DNA of 64,000 nucleotides from Laspinema sp. D2d (GTDB lineage Bacteria > Cyanobacteriota > Cyanobacteriia > Cyanobacteriales > Laspinemataceae), in NCBI RefSeq assembly GCF_025370755.1, contig NZ_JAMXFC010000002.1:186001-250000 (forward strand), written 5' to 3'. The notes beneath the pieces are model-generated. The model had not been told where the DNA came from and did no database searches. It worked only from the letters and a program-made list of their open reading frames with translations. A program made the translations under genes and the position numbers. Of this stretch, positions 27,711-37,312 are shown piece by piece. Each line of letters opens with the position of its first letter. The stretch's first letter is position 1.

Positions 27711-29093
27711 TTATTTACCAATGCAAAACCGACTAAAAATTCGGTCTAAAACGGATTCGGTCACTTCTTCTCCGGTGATTTCTCCTAATGCTTGAATTGC
27801 CCCACGAAGGTCGATGGTCCAAAAATCTAGGGGTAACTGTTGGTCAATGGTGATTTTGACTTGTTCTAAAGCAGTTTGAGCGCGGGTTAAGGCAGCGGCT
27901 TGGCGTTGATTAATAGCAAAATCCAGATTTTCCGCTTGTAAATTTCCCGCATTAACGGCGTTTAAGATGGCGGTTTCTAAGGCTTCAATGCCTTGGTGAT
28001 GGGCGGCAGAAGTTGTAACAGTTTCACGGATATTTTCTAGGGAAGGTAAGGGGGGAATCTGTTCAACTAAATCAATTTTATTGAAGATGACGACAATCGG
28101 TTTATGTTTGACTTGTTGATAAATCTCCTGTTCTTCCGCAGTCCAACCGGCTTGGGCATCGAGGGTTAATAAGACTAAATCGGCAGATTGGGCAGCCTGT
28201 CGCGATCGCTCAACGCCGATTTTTTCTACCGTATCTTCGGTGGCGCGAATGCCTGCGGTATCGAGGACCTGGACGGGAATTCCTTGAACAACTAACTGGG
28301 ATTCGACAACATCTCGGGTAGTCCCCGGGAGGTTTGTCACAATGGCCCGATCGCTACGACTCCAAGCATTCAATAAACTGGATTTCCCCACATTCGGACG
28401 CCCGACAATGGCAACTTTTAATCCCATTCTTAACAGTTGTCCTTGATTGGCAGTCCCTAAAATTCTTTCGACTTCTTTAATAATTTCTTGAATCGATTGA
28501 ATGATTTCCGGTTCATTCAAAGGAGGTAAATCTTCTTCAAAATCAATGCGGGCTTCAATTTCTGCCAGAATATCTAAACATTGAGTGCGTAATTGTCGGA
28601 TGGGATGGGCTAATTTCCCTTGCAATCCTGCTAAAGCGGCTTGAGAAGCAGCAGGAGATTGGGCACCGACTAAATCTGCCACACTTTCAGCTTGAGTTAA
28701 GTCTAATCGTCCATTTAAAAATGCCCGGAGGGTAAATTCTCCCGGTTGTGCTAATCTAGCCCCGAGTTCTAAACAGAGTTGTAAGACTTGTTGAACGGGA
28801 ATGATGCCCCCATGACAATGGAATTCGACCACATCCTCTCGGGTGAAGGACCGGGGGGATTTCATCAGCAACAAGAGGGCTTCATCGACGATTTGCTGAG
28901 TTTTGGGGTGACAAATTGTCCCGTAGAGGATCCGGTGGGTTTCCCAGGGTTGGGATCCGGGTGTATGAAAGAGGGTTTGGGCGATCGCCAGTGCCTGGGA
29001 TCCCGACAGGCGGACAATCCCGATACTCCCTTGCTGTGGGACAATCGCCGTGGCGATCGCCGCTATTGTCTCCCGTTGCGTCACCCGATCCAT
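27711..29093 (-). CDS. mnmE: tRNA modification GTPase MnmE
   Basis: About 460 residues. MnmE with MnmG forms the C5-aminomethyl-type modification at the wobble uridine of tRNAs. Visible are the N-terminal TrmE domain ([20 protein letters not shown], then EFHCHGG and [19 protein letters not shown]), the G domain inserted in the helical domain ([36 protein letters not shown]), and the diagnostic C-terminal CIGK. I chose the ATG at 29093 ([14 protein letters not shown]); the frame is open 16 codons further but family members start here. Its last ~55 codons are duplicated as a relict at 20700-20868. It is divergent from the DUF2062 gene. Confidence 0.96.
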   Translation of the reverse strand: MDRVTQRETIAAIATAIVPQQGSIGIVRLSGSQALAIAQTLFHTPGSQPWETHRILYGTICHPKTQQIVDEALLLLMKSPRSFTREDVVEFHCHGGIIPVQQVLQLCLELGARLAQPGEFTLRAFLNGRLDLTQAESVADLVGAQSPAASQAALAGLQGKLAHPIRQLRTQCLDILAEIEARIDFEEDLPPLNEPEIIQSIQEIIKEVERILGTANQGQLLRMGLKVAIVGRPNVGKSSLLNAWSRSDRAIVTNLPGTTRDVVESQLVVQGIPVQVLDTAGIRATEDTVEKIGVERSRQAAQSADLVLLTLDAQAGWTAEEQEIYQQVKHKPIVVIFNKIDLVEQIPPLPSLENIRETVTTSAAHHQGIEALETAILNAVNAGNLQAENLDFAINQRQAAALTRAQTALEQVKITIDQQLPLDFWTIDLRGAIQALGEITGEEVTESVLDRIFSRFCIGK

Positions 29094-29266
29094 GATTTCC
29101 CACCTTATGACTACTGCTTTATTATCCCTTGCGATCGCCAATCTCCTCCCTAGGATGGGGAAATTAGGCTAAAATATCCGTCATAATCTCCAGTTAAAGA
29201 CTCACTTATAAAACTTTCAGGGGGCAATCACATTGCACAACTCAGTCTGTTATTCTAAGGAAAACA

Positions 29267-29836
29267 ATGTTACATAAACACCCGTTGCCGATTCACTCCC
29301 GGAGGACCCAAATCAAGCGCTTTCCTTCTGTTTCTCTGTTCTCTAAACACAAACGTACCCGGAGTCGATGGCATCGCTTCTGGCGTTACTACTCTTGGCG
29401 TTTAGTCCGGCAAAAGGGGAGTCCCGAATTCTTGGCTAGAGGATTGGCCGCCGGGGTATTTGCGGGGTTGTTTCCTTTATTTGGACTACAAACGATTATT
29501 GGAGTTGCCCTAGCGATTCTATTTCGTGGGAATAAATGGATGGCGGCTGCTGGAACTTGGGTCAGCAATCCGTTAACTTACGGACCCATATTTTGGCTGA
29601 ATTTTCAAGTGGGACAATGGCTGCTCAAATCTCATGAAGTGTTTGATATGGAACGCCTAAAGTCTACGAAAGCCTTACTCGAAGTCGGGGCAGACTTTCT
29701 ACTGACTCTCTTTGTTGGCTGTGTGGTGATGGCGACTTTGAGTGCATTTTTAAGCTACTTTATCGGGATTAAGTTGATTCGCCGTTGGCGGACTCTTCAC
29801 CGGAGTTGGCGTCGCCGACACCATTCTATCCGCTAA
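29267..29836 (+). CDS. DUF2062 membrane protein
   Basis: 189 residues. The basic N-terminus is rich in Arg/Lys/His. The DUF2062 signature follows: GSPEFLARGLAAGVFAGLFP, then FGLQTIIGVALAILFRGNKW and GTWVSNPLTYGPIFW, with membrane helices near residues 60-85, 95-115 and 140-165. The function of the family is unknown. The C-terminus is again strongly basic (RRWRTLHRSWRRRHH), so both ends are probably cytoplasmic. It is monocistronic. Confidence 0.85.
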   Translation: MLHKHPLPIHSRRTQIKRFPSVSLFSKHKRTRSRWHRFWRYYSWRLVRQKGSPEFLARGLAAGVFAGLFPLFGLQTIIGVALAILFRGNKWMAAAGTWVSNPLTYGPIFWLNFQVGQWLLKSHEVFDMERLKSTKALLEVGADFLLTLFVGCVVMATLSAFLSYFIGIKLIRRWRTLHRSWRRRHHSIR

Positions 29837-29929
29837 CCTTGATGCTATTATGCTATTCTATCTTAAATTGGGTGCGTCAATTACAGAAATTAGGTTGATA
29901 TTTTTTCACGATTTAGAGTGTTCAGCAGC

Positions 29930-30466
29930 TTACCAAACATCATCATAAAGGGTTTTCATATCAATTAACAGATTAAGGCTAGTTACCTGAATTTTGTCTT
30001 CGGCCTGATAACTATATAACTCCCATCGTCCCCGTTCATTACGTCGGAAACACTCTACACTGGGGCGAGTTTGACTGATAATTAAATACTCCTTTAACGT
30101 CTCAATTTGACGATAATCTGCAAATTTATCCCCTCGGTCAAATGCTTCGGTCACATCGGATAGCACTTCTACAATTAAACAGGGATAGCGAATAAAAGAG
30201 TCAGTTAACGGAGAGTCACGAGGGTCGCAAGTTACGGTCAAGTCGGGATAATAAAAAACATCTACGGCATCAATTCTAAGTTTGATATCTTGCACAAAGG
30301 CATGACATTTTGTTCCTCGAATCTGCTTTCTGAGGACGGTTGCCAAGTTCAAGGTAATCATGTTATGAGCGGGGGTAGATGGTGACATCCCATAGACTTT
30401 TCCCCGAATATATTCACGACGAATGGGGCTGATTTCTTCTCCTGTGAAATACTCTTCCGGAGTCAT
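29930..30466 (-). CDS. Uma2 family putative endonuclease
   Basis: 178 residues. This is a PD-(D/E)XK-fold protein of the DUF820/Uma2 family, which is greatly expanded in cyanobacteria. Core motifs are IRREYIRGKVYGM, the active-site Asp in FYYPDLTVTCD, and PCLIVEVLSDVTEAFDRGDK with the Glu of the E-x-x-S motif (EVLS) and the following DRGDKFADYR. No partner or target is known. A GGAGATTG box sits directly before the ATG. An unrelated-looking second Uma2 is at 37313-38035. Confidence 0.88.
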   Translation of the reverse strand: MTPEEYFTGEEISPIRREYIRGKVYGMSPSTPAHNMITLNLATVLRKQIRGTKCHAFVQDIKLRIDAVDVFYYPDLTVTCDPRDSPLTDSFIRYPCLIVEVLSDVTEAFDRGDKFADYRQIETLKEYLIISQTRPSVECFRRNERGRWELYSYQAEDKIQVTSLNLLIDMKTLYDDVW

Positions 30467-30529
30467 CTCAATCTCCCTGGGGTTAAAAGAAACGGAGGGA
30501 AGTGCTTAAGCGAGAATTACTGGATTTTG

Positions 30530-32158
30530 TCATTGTGGAACTTGCCAAATTCGCAAGGTATCTCCGCCTAAAATCAAGGTGCGATCGCCACTGAATGCCA
30601 AGGATTTTGCCGATCCATCCAAGGTCCGCAGCAAGGTTCCATCCGCAAGATTCCAAATTTTAGTCCCATCTTCACTCGTAGAGACGATCGCCCTTCCATC
30701 GGGAGTAAAGGCTAAATCATACACATAGCATAAATCACAATGGGCCACAATTGTGCGCTGGCGAATACCCCGTTCCCGGTTCCAGAGTCGAATCTCGCGA
30801 TAGGTTCCCCCGGCAACGGTTTGACCATCGGGACTGATGGCAACGGATTCGACGATAAATCCGGATTCTCCCGCTTGTAGGGTATGCACTAAGTTCCCAT
30901 TCTGCAAGTTCCACACTTTGACGGTATTATCCAAATGACCACTGACTAATGTGCGACTATCCGGACTGATGGCGATCGCATTCGCCTCTCCAGACCCTTC
31001 CAAAGTCAAAACCAAGCGTCCCGTGTTGAGATCCCAGAGTTCAATCCCTTGATTACTCGCGGTGATTAACGTTTGTCCATTGGAACTAATCCCCAGGGAG
31101 TTGATAGGATTGGAGAGATTGGGACGCGATCGCGTGATGGTATTGGCAATTTGTCCGGTTCGCAAATTCCAAAGGATCACCTGACCCTTTTGATCCCCAC
31201 TGACTAAAATCTGTTTATTGGGACTAATCGCTAGGGAATTCACCTCACTATTATGTCCCGTCAAGGTCGCGTTCAACTGACTCGACTGCCAATCCCATAA
31301 CTGAATCTGATTGTATCCGCCATCAGTTGCCAAGAGACTGCCATCGGGACTTAAGGCGATCGCCCGGGGTTTGCTTCCCGGTTGGATGATATTAGATACA
31401 ATAAAACCCCGCCATCCTAAATTTAACCCCACCGTCGGCGCTAATCGCACAAAATTACTCACCGCAATGGCCGAACTTACCGCAGGAGACTGGGTATTAA
31501 ACCGACCCTGAATCCCAATCAACCGTCCCCATCGGTCCACCACCGGACCGCCACTCACAGAGGATTGCAAGGCACTATTATACAGCAAGTCGTATCCATT
31601 CGAGAGATTCGTTCCTGCCGTAGATACTAAATTTCCCGCCGCGAACAGGGTCGTTTGGGGTTGAGTGGCAACCGTGAGATAAATTTGCGAGTCAGAGGGT
31701 TCGGCCAACTGCGCTACGGGATAAGTTTCCGAACTGGTAAACTGTAAGACAGCCAAATCTACCAGAGGCAGCAGGATGACCCCCTGGGGATTAATCTGAT
31801 AGCGTCGGCCATTGCTGGTCACTACTTCATAGGGACCCGACCCAGAAACCACCGTCTTCGTCGTCAGAACTGTATAAACAGTCCCCTGACGATTGACGAT
31901 CGCCCCCGAACCCGAGGTCGGACCGGCGATAAACACTGTCATATCCTTGGCGATCGCCGTCACTTCCGCGATCGCCAGAGGCGGATTGAACAGGGGAGAA
32001 TCCGACGCCAACGCCTGCAAAGACTGCGGCGAACCTATCTCCCAAAAAGGAACCGAAGCAAATCCCCCAGCAACGATCGCCGTTCCCGCCATCATTCCTG
32101 CTGTCCATCGTCCTAACACACCCCAAATCCGTGAAAATTTGTGCAATCCGTGGTTCAT
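30530..32158 (-). CDS. Exported WD40 protein with degenerate trypsin-like domain
   Basis: About 542 residues. A hydrophobic segment near residues 14-36 suggests export. Residues 60-265 resemble a trypsin-like (S1) fold: SGSGAIVNRQGTVYTVLTT, LVDLAVLQF with the Asp (134), and SVSGGPVVD with the nucleophile-position Ser202. The position expected for the catalytic His (usually AAHVV) reads TKTVV, so a protease is unlikely without it. Residues 285-542 form about seven WD40 repeats (VNSLAISPNKQILVSGDQKG, DNTVKVWNLQNG). The start at 32158 lies only 11 nt from the stop of the SLH-WD40 gene, so the two are probably an operon; the longer frame overlapping that gene is not supported. Confidence 0.8.
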   Translation of the reverse strand: MNHGLHKFSRIWGVLGRWTAGMMAGTAIVAGGFASVPFWEIGSPQSLQALASDSPLFNPPLAIAEVTAIAKDMTVFIAGPTSGSGAIVNRQGTVYTVLTTKTVVSGSGPYEVVTSNGRRYQINPQGVILLPLVDLAVLQFTSSETYPVAQLAEPSDSQIYLTVATQPQTTLFAAGNLVSTAGTNLSNGYDLLYNSALQSSVSGGPVVDRWGRLIGIQGRFNTQSPAVSSAIAVSNFVRLAPTVGLNLGWRGFIVSNIIQPGSKPRAIALSPDGSLLATDGGYNQIQLWDWQSSQLNATLTGHNSEVNSLAISPNKQILVSGDQKGQVILWNLRTGQIANTITRSRPNLSNPINSLGISSNGQTLITASNQGIELWDLNTGRLVLTLEGSGEANAIAISPDSRTLVSGHLDNTVKVWNLQNGNLVHTLQAGESGFIVESVAISPDGQTVAGGTYREIRLWNRERGIRQRTIVAHCDLCYVYDLAFTPDGRAIVSTSEDGTKIWNLADGTLLRTLDGSAKSLAFSGDRTLILGGDTLRIWQVPQ

Positions 32159-32169
32159 TCTTTCTTCCC

Positions 32170-34074
32170 TTAAGGCATCCGCCAAATTTTGATATCCCAA
32201 CCTCCACCGACCAACGTTTGACCATCGGGAGTTAAGGCGATCGCCGCTGCTGCCGTTGGGAAAAAGTGCAATAACGCCCCGGTCCTCACATCCCAAACCC
32301 GAATCGCATTGATATCCCCTTCTTGAACGGTTCCCACCAAAGTTTCCCCATTATTACTAAAGGCAACTTCAAAAAAGCTGGCCTCGGGATTGCGGGCGAT
32401 CGTGCGCAGTAAATCTCCATTGGCGATATTCCACAGACGAATCGTTCCCTCTCCACCTGTTGCCAAAGTCTGACCATTGGGACTAAAAGCGAGGGTTCGG
32501 ACGGCCTTAATATCCGCAGAAATAGTCCGAATTAACTCGCCAGTTTGTAAATTCCAGACTCGAACCAGTCCATCCTCACTACTGCTGGCGGCCATGCGAC
32601 CATCGGAACTCACAGCTACATCTAACATAGCCGTTTGCCGATCGTCCAGAGTTCGCAGAACCACGCCGGTATTCAAATCCCAAAGTTTTACTGTGCGATC
32701 GCGACTGCTGCTGATGGCGGTATTCCCATCGGGGGCGATCGCCAATCCCGTCACTTCGCTGGTATGTCCCGTGAGGGTTTGAGTTAGGGTCCCAGTTCGG
32801 ATATCCCAAATCTTAATTTCTCCATCGCCACCGCCACTAATCGCCCGTTGTCCATTGGGGGCGATCGCCAAGGCCCCAACTCTGCCGCGATGTCCCTCTA
32901 AGGTCCGAATCCGGTCCCCAGTTCTCAGGTCCCAGAGATTAATCGGGGCCAAATCCGCCCCGCGATGTCCACTTGCCATGATAAATCCTTGACCATCAAT
33001 CGCAAGTTCGATGGCATCCATTGAGGCGGAAATTGACTCACATTGACGGGTTCCGTTCGTATCGGTGACGCATTGTTCTACCTGGGAATCTGGGGTGATT
33101 CCCGTAGGTTGGAAGTTCAAAACATTGGTCAAAACAGCAGTTTGCCACCGTTGATTTCCAGCAGCGATCGCCGTGGGAGAGGTTGGAGGCATTGCGGTTG
33201 GTGTTTCTACGGGTGGTGTTTCTACAGTTGGTGTTTCTACAGTTGGTGTTTCTGCGGTTGGTGTTTCTGCGGTTGGTGTTTCTACAGGTGGTGTTTCTGC
33301 GGTGGAGATCGCATCCGGTGACGCTACATACTGTTGAGGGACCAAAGCAATAGCATCAATATCCTCCTGGACTTGACAAATCATCGATGCCAACTCACCC
33401 CGGGAGATGGGTTCTGTGGGGTTTAAAGTCCGAGGATCGGGATAATTGACAACCAAACGGTTTTGAATCCCTGCGGCGATCGCCTCTCGGGCATATTCTG
33501 GAATCTGTTCCCAATCCGCCAGAGATGCCTCAATCGTCTCTAACCCATTCTCCGGCGATTTGTAACGCAAACCTGTCGTTAACAAGGCGATCGCCTGCCA
33601 ACGGGGAATCACCTGAGTCGGGTTAAACGTGCGTCCAGAATAAGGAGAAATAAACCCACTGCGGTAAGCATCCTGGATAATTTCCCGCCCCCAATAATCC
33701 GTCGGAATATCAATAAATTCAACGGGATCCCGAACAGGTTCAACCGTCGGGAACGCTTTGCGAACCACCGAGGCAAACTCCACGCGCTGAATTGGGTCCT
33801 CCGGGAGAAATGTCTCTGAGGAAAACACGGAAAGGATCTCCCGTTGCGCCAGGGTTTCAATACAAGTCCGCGCCCAATGGTTCGTAATATCCGTATAAGT
33901 AGATTGAGCATCTGCCGATTCCATCATGCCCACCGGCAGGATCAACCCGAATACCACCCTGAACACCCACATTGGAGCCCGAGGGCGTAACCGTGGAGTG
34001 ACAGACGTCTCCCCAAGGGCCACACCCAGTCCCCGAAAAAGTCTTGGTCCCTGGAATTTCTGCCAACCCTTCAT
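32170..34074 (-). CDS. S-layer-homology / WD40 surface protein
   Basis: About 634 residues. The signal-like hydrophobic segment near residues 37-55 ends at a likely AxA-type site (ESADAQS). Three SLH modules follow (about residues 58-105, 120-165, 185-235; TYTDITNHWARTCIETLA, FIDIPTDYWGREIIQDA, YAREAIAAGIQNRLV), usually binding cell-wall polymers. A Thr/Pro-rich linker of tandem AETPTVETP-type repeats (about residues 258-296) leads to seven or so WD40 repeats (VRVWNLQTGELIRTISAD, IRLWNIANGDLLRT). The ATG at 34074 has AGGAG eight bases upstream; a GTG lies one codon earlier. It is the first gene of an operon with the WD40/trypsin-like gene. Confidence 0.85.
   Translation of the reverse strand: MKGWQKFQGPRLFRGLGVALGETSVTPRLRPRAPMWVFRVVFGLILPVGMMESADAQSTYTDITNHWARTCIETLAQREILSVFSSETFLPEDPIQRVEFASVVRKAFPTVEPVRDPVEFIDIPTDYWGREIIQDAYRSGFISPYSGRTFNPTQVIPRWQAIALLTTGLRYKSPENGLETIEASLADWEQIPEYAREAIAAGIQNRLVVNYPDPRTLNPTEPISRGELASMICQVQEDIDAIALVPQQYVASPDAISTAETPPVETPTAETPTAETPTVETPTVETPPVETPTAMPPTSPTAIAAGNQRWQTAVLTNVLNFQPTGITPDSQVEQCVTDTNGTRQCESISASMDAIELAIDGQGFIMASGHRGADLAPINLWDLRTGDRIRTLEGHRGRVGALAIAPNGQRAISGGGDGEIKIWDIRTGTLTQTLTGHTSEVTGLAIAPDGNTAISSSRDRTVKLWDLNTGVVLRTLDDRQTAMLDVAVSSDGRMAASSSEDGLVRVWNLQTGELIRTISADIKAVRTLAFSPNGQTLATGGEGTIRLWNIANGDLLRTIARNPEASFFEVAFSNNGETLVGTVQEGDINAIRVWDVRTGALLHFFPTAAAAIALTPDGQTLVGGGWDIKIWRMP
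33198..33296. repeat. In-frame minisatellite encoding (A/V)ETPT/P repeats
   Basis: Units of 15 bases of the GGTGTTTCTGCGGTT/ GGTGTTTCTACAGTT type are repeated about seven times. They encode the linker of the SLH-WD40 protein and vary only at two codon positions, which suggests slippage-driven length change. Confidence 0.85.
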
Positions 34075-34323
34075 CACCTAAACTCCTATCACCGTAACAA
34101 ATAGAATAGAGTGTACTAGCCGAGTCTCGTCTGTGCGATCGCAACGATTTTAGTGAATTGTAGAGGAAAAACCGTCCGGCCCCCACTCCTCCCTCCAAAA
34201 TCCATAGTCATAACTAGGAATCACGGATTTAGGATTGATTCCCGATCAACCGCGACCCCTACTATCCCGGATTGTGCCCAAGGGGAGGATTTCCCCGGTC
34301 CCACTTCTTCCCCCTACCCCAAA

Positions 34324-35094
34324 CTAAGATTTACTCATCAACAGGATATCTTGAACACTTAAAAACTCTTCTCGTCCACACCAAGACCCATAATAAATGG
34401 GTGAATTCACGCTGAATCCAAGGCGATCGGCTAATTCCAGAAAAAACCGTTCTTCGTAAGCAACGGCTGACTCGGGAAATGTTTTATCGGCGAGTCGATA
34501 GGTTTCAAAAACTTCTTTCAACTCCAGGGTACTCCGACCCGCTTCCAAGCCAGATAATGAGTCTTCATTTAATAAAAAAGCGGTAACTAACGCCCGTCCT
34601 CCTGGTTTGAGAACTCGATAAATTTCTTGTAAATAGTTGTCAATTCCATCGGGCAAAATATGAGTAAAAACCGAAGTTAGAAAGACAAAATCAAAGCAGT
34701 TTTCCGAATAAGGGAAACGATAAGTATTTGCTTGTGCTGTTCCGGTGGGATTATAATATTGATTGTACAAATCCGCCCGTTGAAACTGAAAATTTGGATA
34801 GAGGGGAGAAATCACAGATTGACACCAGGTGACTCCGGATTCAACAATATCAAATCCTTCATAACTGCCGCGATCGCTCAAATACTGGGTCAGAGGAACC
34901 GCCATCCGACCCACCCCGCACCCCACATCGAGCACCGCTTCATCCGGCTGTAAACCCGCTAATTCTACAAAATAGCGAAAAAATTCCGTCCCGATCGCTT
35001 TAAAACTTCCCCCCACAGATAACCGCAATTCCTTGGGCGGAAGTAACTCATCGGGAATGATAATTTCTGGAACAGAGGATGGAGAATTTAACAT
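34324..35094 (-). CDS. Class I SAM-dependent methyltransferase
   Basis: 256 residues. Motif I VLDVGCGVGRMAVPL (about residues 55-69) and the following acidic strand YEGFDIVESG are diagnostic of the Rossmann-type methyltransferases. CFDFVFLTSVFTHILPDGI and EIYRVLKPGGRALVT supply motifs IV-VI of the Methyltransf_11/25 type. The substrate cannot be deduced. The C-terminal region (SPIYYGSWCGREEFLSVQD) resembles that of small-molecule methyltransferases linked to natural-product or glycan genes. It is monocistronic. Confidence 0.88.
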   Translation of the reverse strand: MLNSPSSVPEIIIPDELLPPKELRLSVGGSFKAIGTEFFRYFVELAGLQPDEAVLDVGCGVGRMAVPLTQYLSDRGSYEGFDIVESGVTWCQSVISPLYPNFQFQRADLYNQYYNPTGTAQANTYRFPYSENCFDFVFLTSVFTHILPDGIDNYLQEIYRVLKPGGRALVTAFLLNEDSLSGLEAGRSTLELKEVFETYRLADKTFPESAVAYEERFFLELADRLGFSVNSPIYYGSWCGREEFLSVQDILLMSKS

Positions 35095-35290
35095 ACTATT
35101 TAAGGGTGAAAAAATCAGGGTAATAGGTTTCGGTTGGATTGTTTTACCAAACCAATCCAGATTGATTAAACCACAGCTTCAGGCATGGGTTAACCCTGAG
35201 ATATTGCCCCCGTCGGAACACCTATCTGGGGGTTTAACGACATCCGATTATTGCTCATTCAAAAAGTTGCAAAATATCAATCATCTCCCC

Positions 35291-35350
35291 GTTCGTAGTA
35301 ACCCTCTCAGGTTTTTTTTAAGATGAGTCAATCAAGGAGTCACTACGAAC
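35291..35350. repeat. Copy of the GTTCGTAGTAAC dispersed palindrome, spread arms
   Basis: GTTCGTAGTAAC (35291-35302) and CACTACGAAC (35341-35350) face each other across ~38 bases containing a T-run. It is located downstream of hom and may act as its terminator. Confidence 0.5.
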
Positions 35351-35379
35351 ATTAGGGAGATTTTATTTTTGGAAGTTCC

Positions 35380-36696
35380 CTAAAGAACGCGCAACAGACT
35401 CGGAATAGAAACGATCGCCTCCAGATTGCGAATTTCCGCTAAGGCATGATTAAAATTGCCTTCTTTCACATCATGGGTAACCACCACAATTTCTGCCTGA
35501 TTTTCACGCATCCCAATTTGTACCACGGATTCGAGACTGACACCATTTCTACCAAAAATTGTCCCCAATTCCCCGATCACCCCGGGACTATCCTGAGTCA
35601 AAAACCGGGCATAAAAGCGCGTTACCACATCGTCCATTGGGGCGATCGCACAGTAATGTTGATGAGAACAGCTTAATAACGGATGAGGTATCGGTTCCGT
35701 TTCCGTTTTCAATACTGCCGCCACATTTAAAATATCCGCCACCACCGCGCTTGCTGTGGGACCTGCACCCGCCCCTCGTCCATAAAACATCACCTGTCCG
35801 ATCGGGTCCCCTTCCACAAAAATTGCGTTATAAACCCCATTCACATTCGCCAAGGGATGTTGTTTTGGGACCAATGTCGGATGCACTCTCAACTGTAAGC
35901 GATCTTCAATCTCGCGGTTAGGTTGAGGGATAGCACCTTCTTCTCGCTTGGCGATCGCCAGTAACTTAATCACAAACCCCAGTTTTTCAGCATAAGCGAT
36001 ATCTTCTGCACTCACCTGACGAATCCCTTCCGCGTAAACTTGTTCACGCTTGATTCGTCCCCCAAATGCCAAAGATGCCAGAATCGCGATTTTATCAGCA
36101 GCATCCAATCCATCCACATCCGCTGTGGGGTCCGCTTCCGCATAACCCAATTTTTGAGCATCCGCGAGTACCGCCTCAAAATCCGCCCCTTCCAGTTGCA
36201 TCCGGGTGAGAATGTAGTTGGTAGTGCCATTAACAATCCCCATCACCCCTTGGATGCGGTTGCTTCCTAAAGACTGCTTCAAGGGTTGAATGACCGGGAT
36301 CCCGCCTCCTACTGCCGCCTCTAACATCACATAGACGCCCTTTTCATTCGCTGCGGTGAAGATTTCCGCGCCATGTAGGGCGATCGCCGCCTTGTTTGCC
36401 GTGACAACGTGCTTGCCACCCGCGATCGCCTTCAACATCAGCGATCGCGCCGGTTCCAACCCACCAATTAACTCCACCACAATATCAATCTCAGGATCCG
36501 TGACGATTGACTCTAAATCCGTGGTTAAAATATCCGCAGGAAGCTCTATATCCCGGGGTTTATCCAGCGATCGCACCCCCACCCGTGCAATTTCCAACTC
36601 CTGCAACAACGGATGACGTCCTGCGGAGTCAAGCAAGATCTGCGCTGTTCCCGCGCCCACCGTTCCCAATCCCAGTAAACCAATTTTGAAAGTCAC
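35380..36696 (-). CDS. hom: Homoserine dehydrogenase
   Basis: 438 residues. It reduces aspartate semialdehyde to homoserine, the branch point to threonine and methionine. The NAD(P)-binding motif GLLGLGTVGAGTAQIL is at the N-terminus. The catalytic-domain signatures VTANKAAIALHG, EAAVGGGIPVIQPLK and GIVNGTTNYILTRM are followed by YAEADPTADVDGLDAADKIAIL, with conserved Asp/Lys. A C-terminal ACT domain (about residues 360-438, FLTQDSPGVIGELGTIFG) is expected to confer feedback inhibition, by threonine in this family. The start is GTG at 36696. It is monocistronic. Confidence 0.96.
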   Translation of the reverse strand: MTFKIGLLGLGTVGAGTAQILLDSAGRHPLLQELEIARVGVRSLDKPRDIELPADILTTDLESIVTDPEIDIVVELIGGLEPARSLMLKAIAGGKHVVTANKAAIALHGAEIFTAANEKGVYVMLEAAVGGGIPVIQPLKQSLGSNRIQGVMGIVNGTTNYILTRMQLEGADFEAVLADAQKLGYAEADPTADVDGLDAADKIAILASLAFGGRIKREQVYAEGIRQVSAEDIAYAEKLGFVIKLLAIAKREEGAIPQPNREIEDRLQLRVHPTLVPKQHPLANVNGVYNAIFVEGDPIGQVMFYGRGAGAGPTASAVVADILNVAAVLKTETEPIPHPLLSCSHQHYCAIAPMDDVVTRFYARFLTQDSPGVIGELGTIFGRNGVSLESVVQIGMRENQAEIVVVTHDVKEGNFNHALAEIRNLEAIVSIPSLLRVL

Positions 36697-37011
36697 AATT
36701 CTAATCCATAACCGACTAACTTACCATTTTTACAGGGATTTGGCGCTCAAGTTGCCCGAATCCCTCCGAAAAATTGGCGATCGGTCCCGTTAAACACCCA
36801 TCCGGGATAAAACCCCAAACCTCAACCCTTCAGTTCGTAGTAACGACTTCAGTCGTTTCTTCCCCATCCAACGCCCCTCTCCCCAGTCCATCAAGTTCGT
36901 AGTAACGACTTCAGTCGTTTCTTCCCCATGCAATTCCCCCTCTCCCCAGTTCACCCATACCGTAGCAGAACTTAGAAAAAACCTGCATAGAGCCAAACTA
37001 CCACAGGAGTA
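36697..37011. other. Intergenic region with two direct copies of a dispersed palindrome
   Basis: About 315 bases with no gene. Two copies of GTTCGTAGTAACGACTTCAG plus TCGTTTCTTCCCC occur at 36833-36865 and 36895-36929, 62 bp apart, with C-rich CCCCTCTCCCCAGT spacers repeated as well. Confidence 0.8.
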
Positions 37012-37248
37012 TCAAGGTAGATTAAAATTAATCTCCTGCACCCAATTGATATCAATCAGAGTATCAGGATCGCCTAAAATAACATGGGGACGATGTAGCA
37101 ATTTATCTAATTTATCTAACGGTTCTACGGGAATGATGCGAAGCCGTTTCCCTCCGCGTTCAATCTCCAGAGGTATCCCGGTTCTTAAAATTTCGTCGAG
37201 CAAATTGTCAAGATTCCCGCTTAATTCTTGGGGGGTAATACTTTTCAT
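37012..37248 (-). CDS. Phd/YefM-like antitoxin (orphan)
   Basis: 78 residues. The N-terminal pattern KSITPQELSGNLDNLLDEIL, followed by TGIPLEIERGGKRLRIIP, is the Phd/YefM antitoxin fold seen in many cyanobacterial small genes. An extended C-terminus would bind the toxin. No toxin gene is adjacent: the next gene downstream on this strand is hom and the upstream one is a Uma2 protein. It may be an orphan, or paired with the Uma2 gene about 65 bp upstream, which is only a guess. GAGGAG sits eight bases before the ATG at 37248. Confidence 0.7.
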   Translation of the reverse strand: MKSITPQELSGNLDNLLDEILRTGIPLEIERGGKRLRIIPVEPLDKLDKLLHRPHVILGDPDTLIDINWVQEINFNLP

Positions 37249-37312
37249 TTTTCTCCTCAACAATTTTTGGTATTTATTTTCTTGTAAAACAGCGTCCCAA
37301 ACCTAACTCCGC

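Noticed and set aside
36833-36929. Two spaced direct repeats as a CRISPR remnant
   Set aside because: Only two copies, the spacer itself is repeat-like and C-rich, the unit is a dispersed palindrome found elsewhere in the window, and no cas gene is present.
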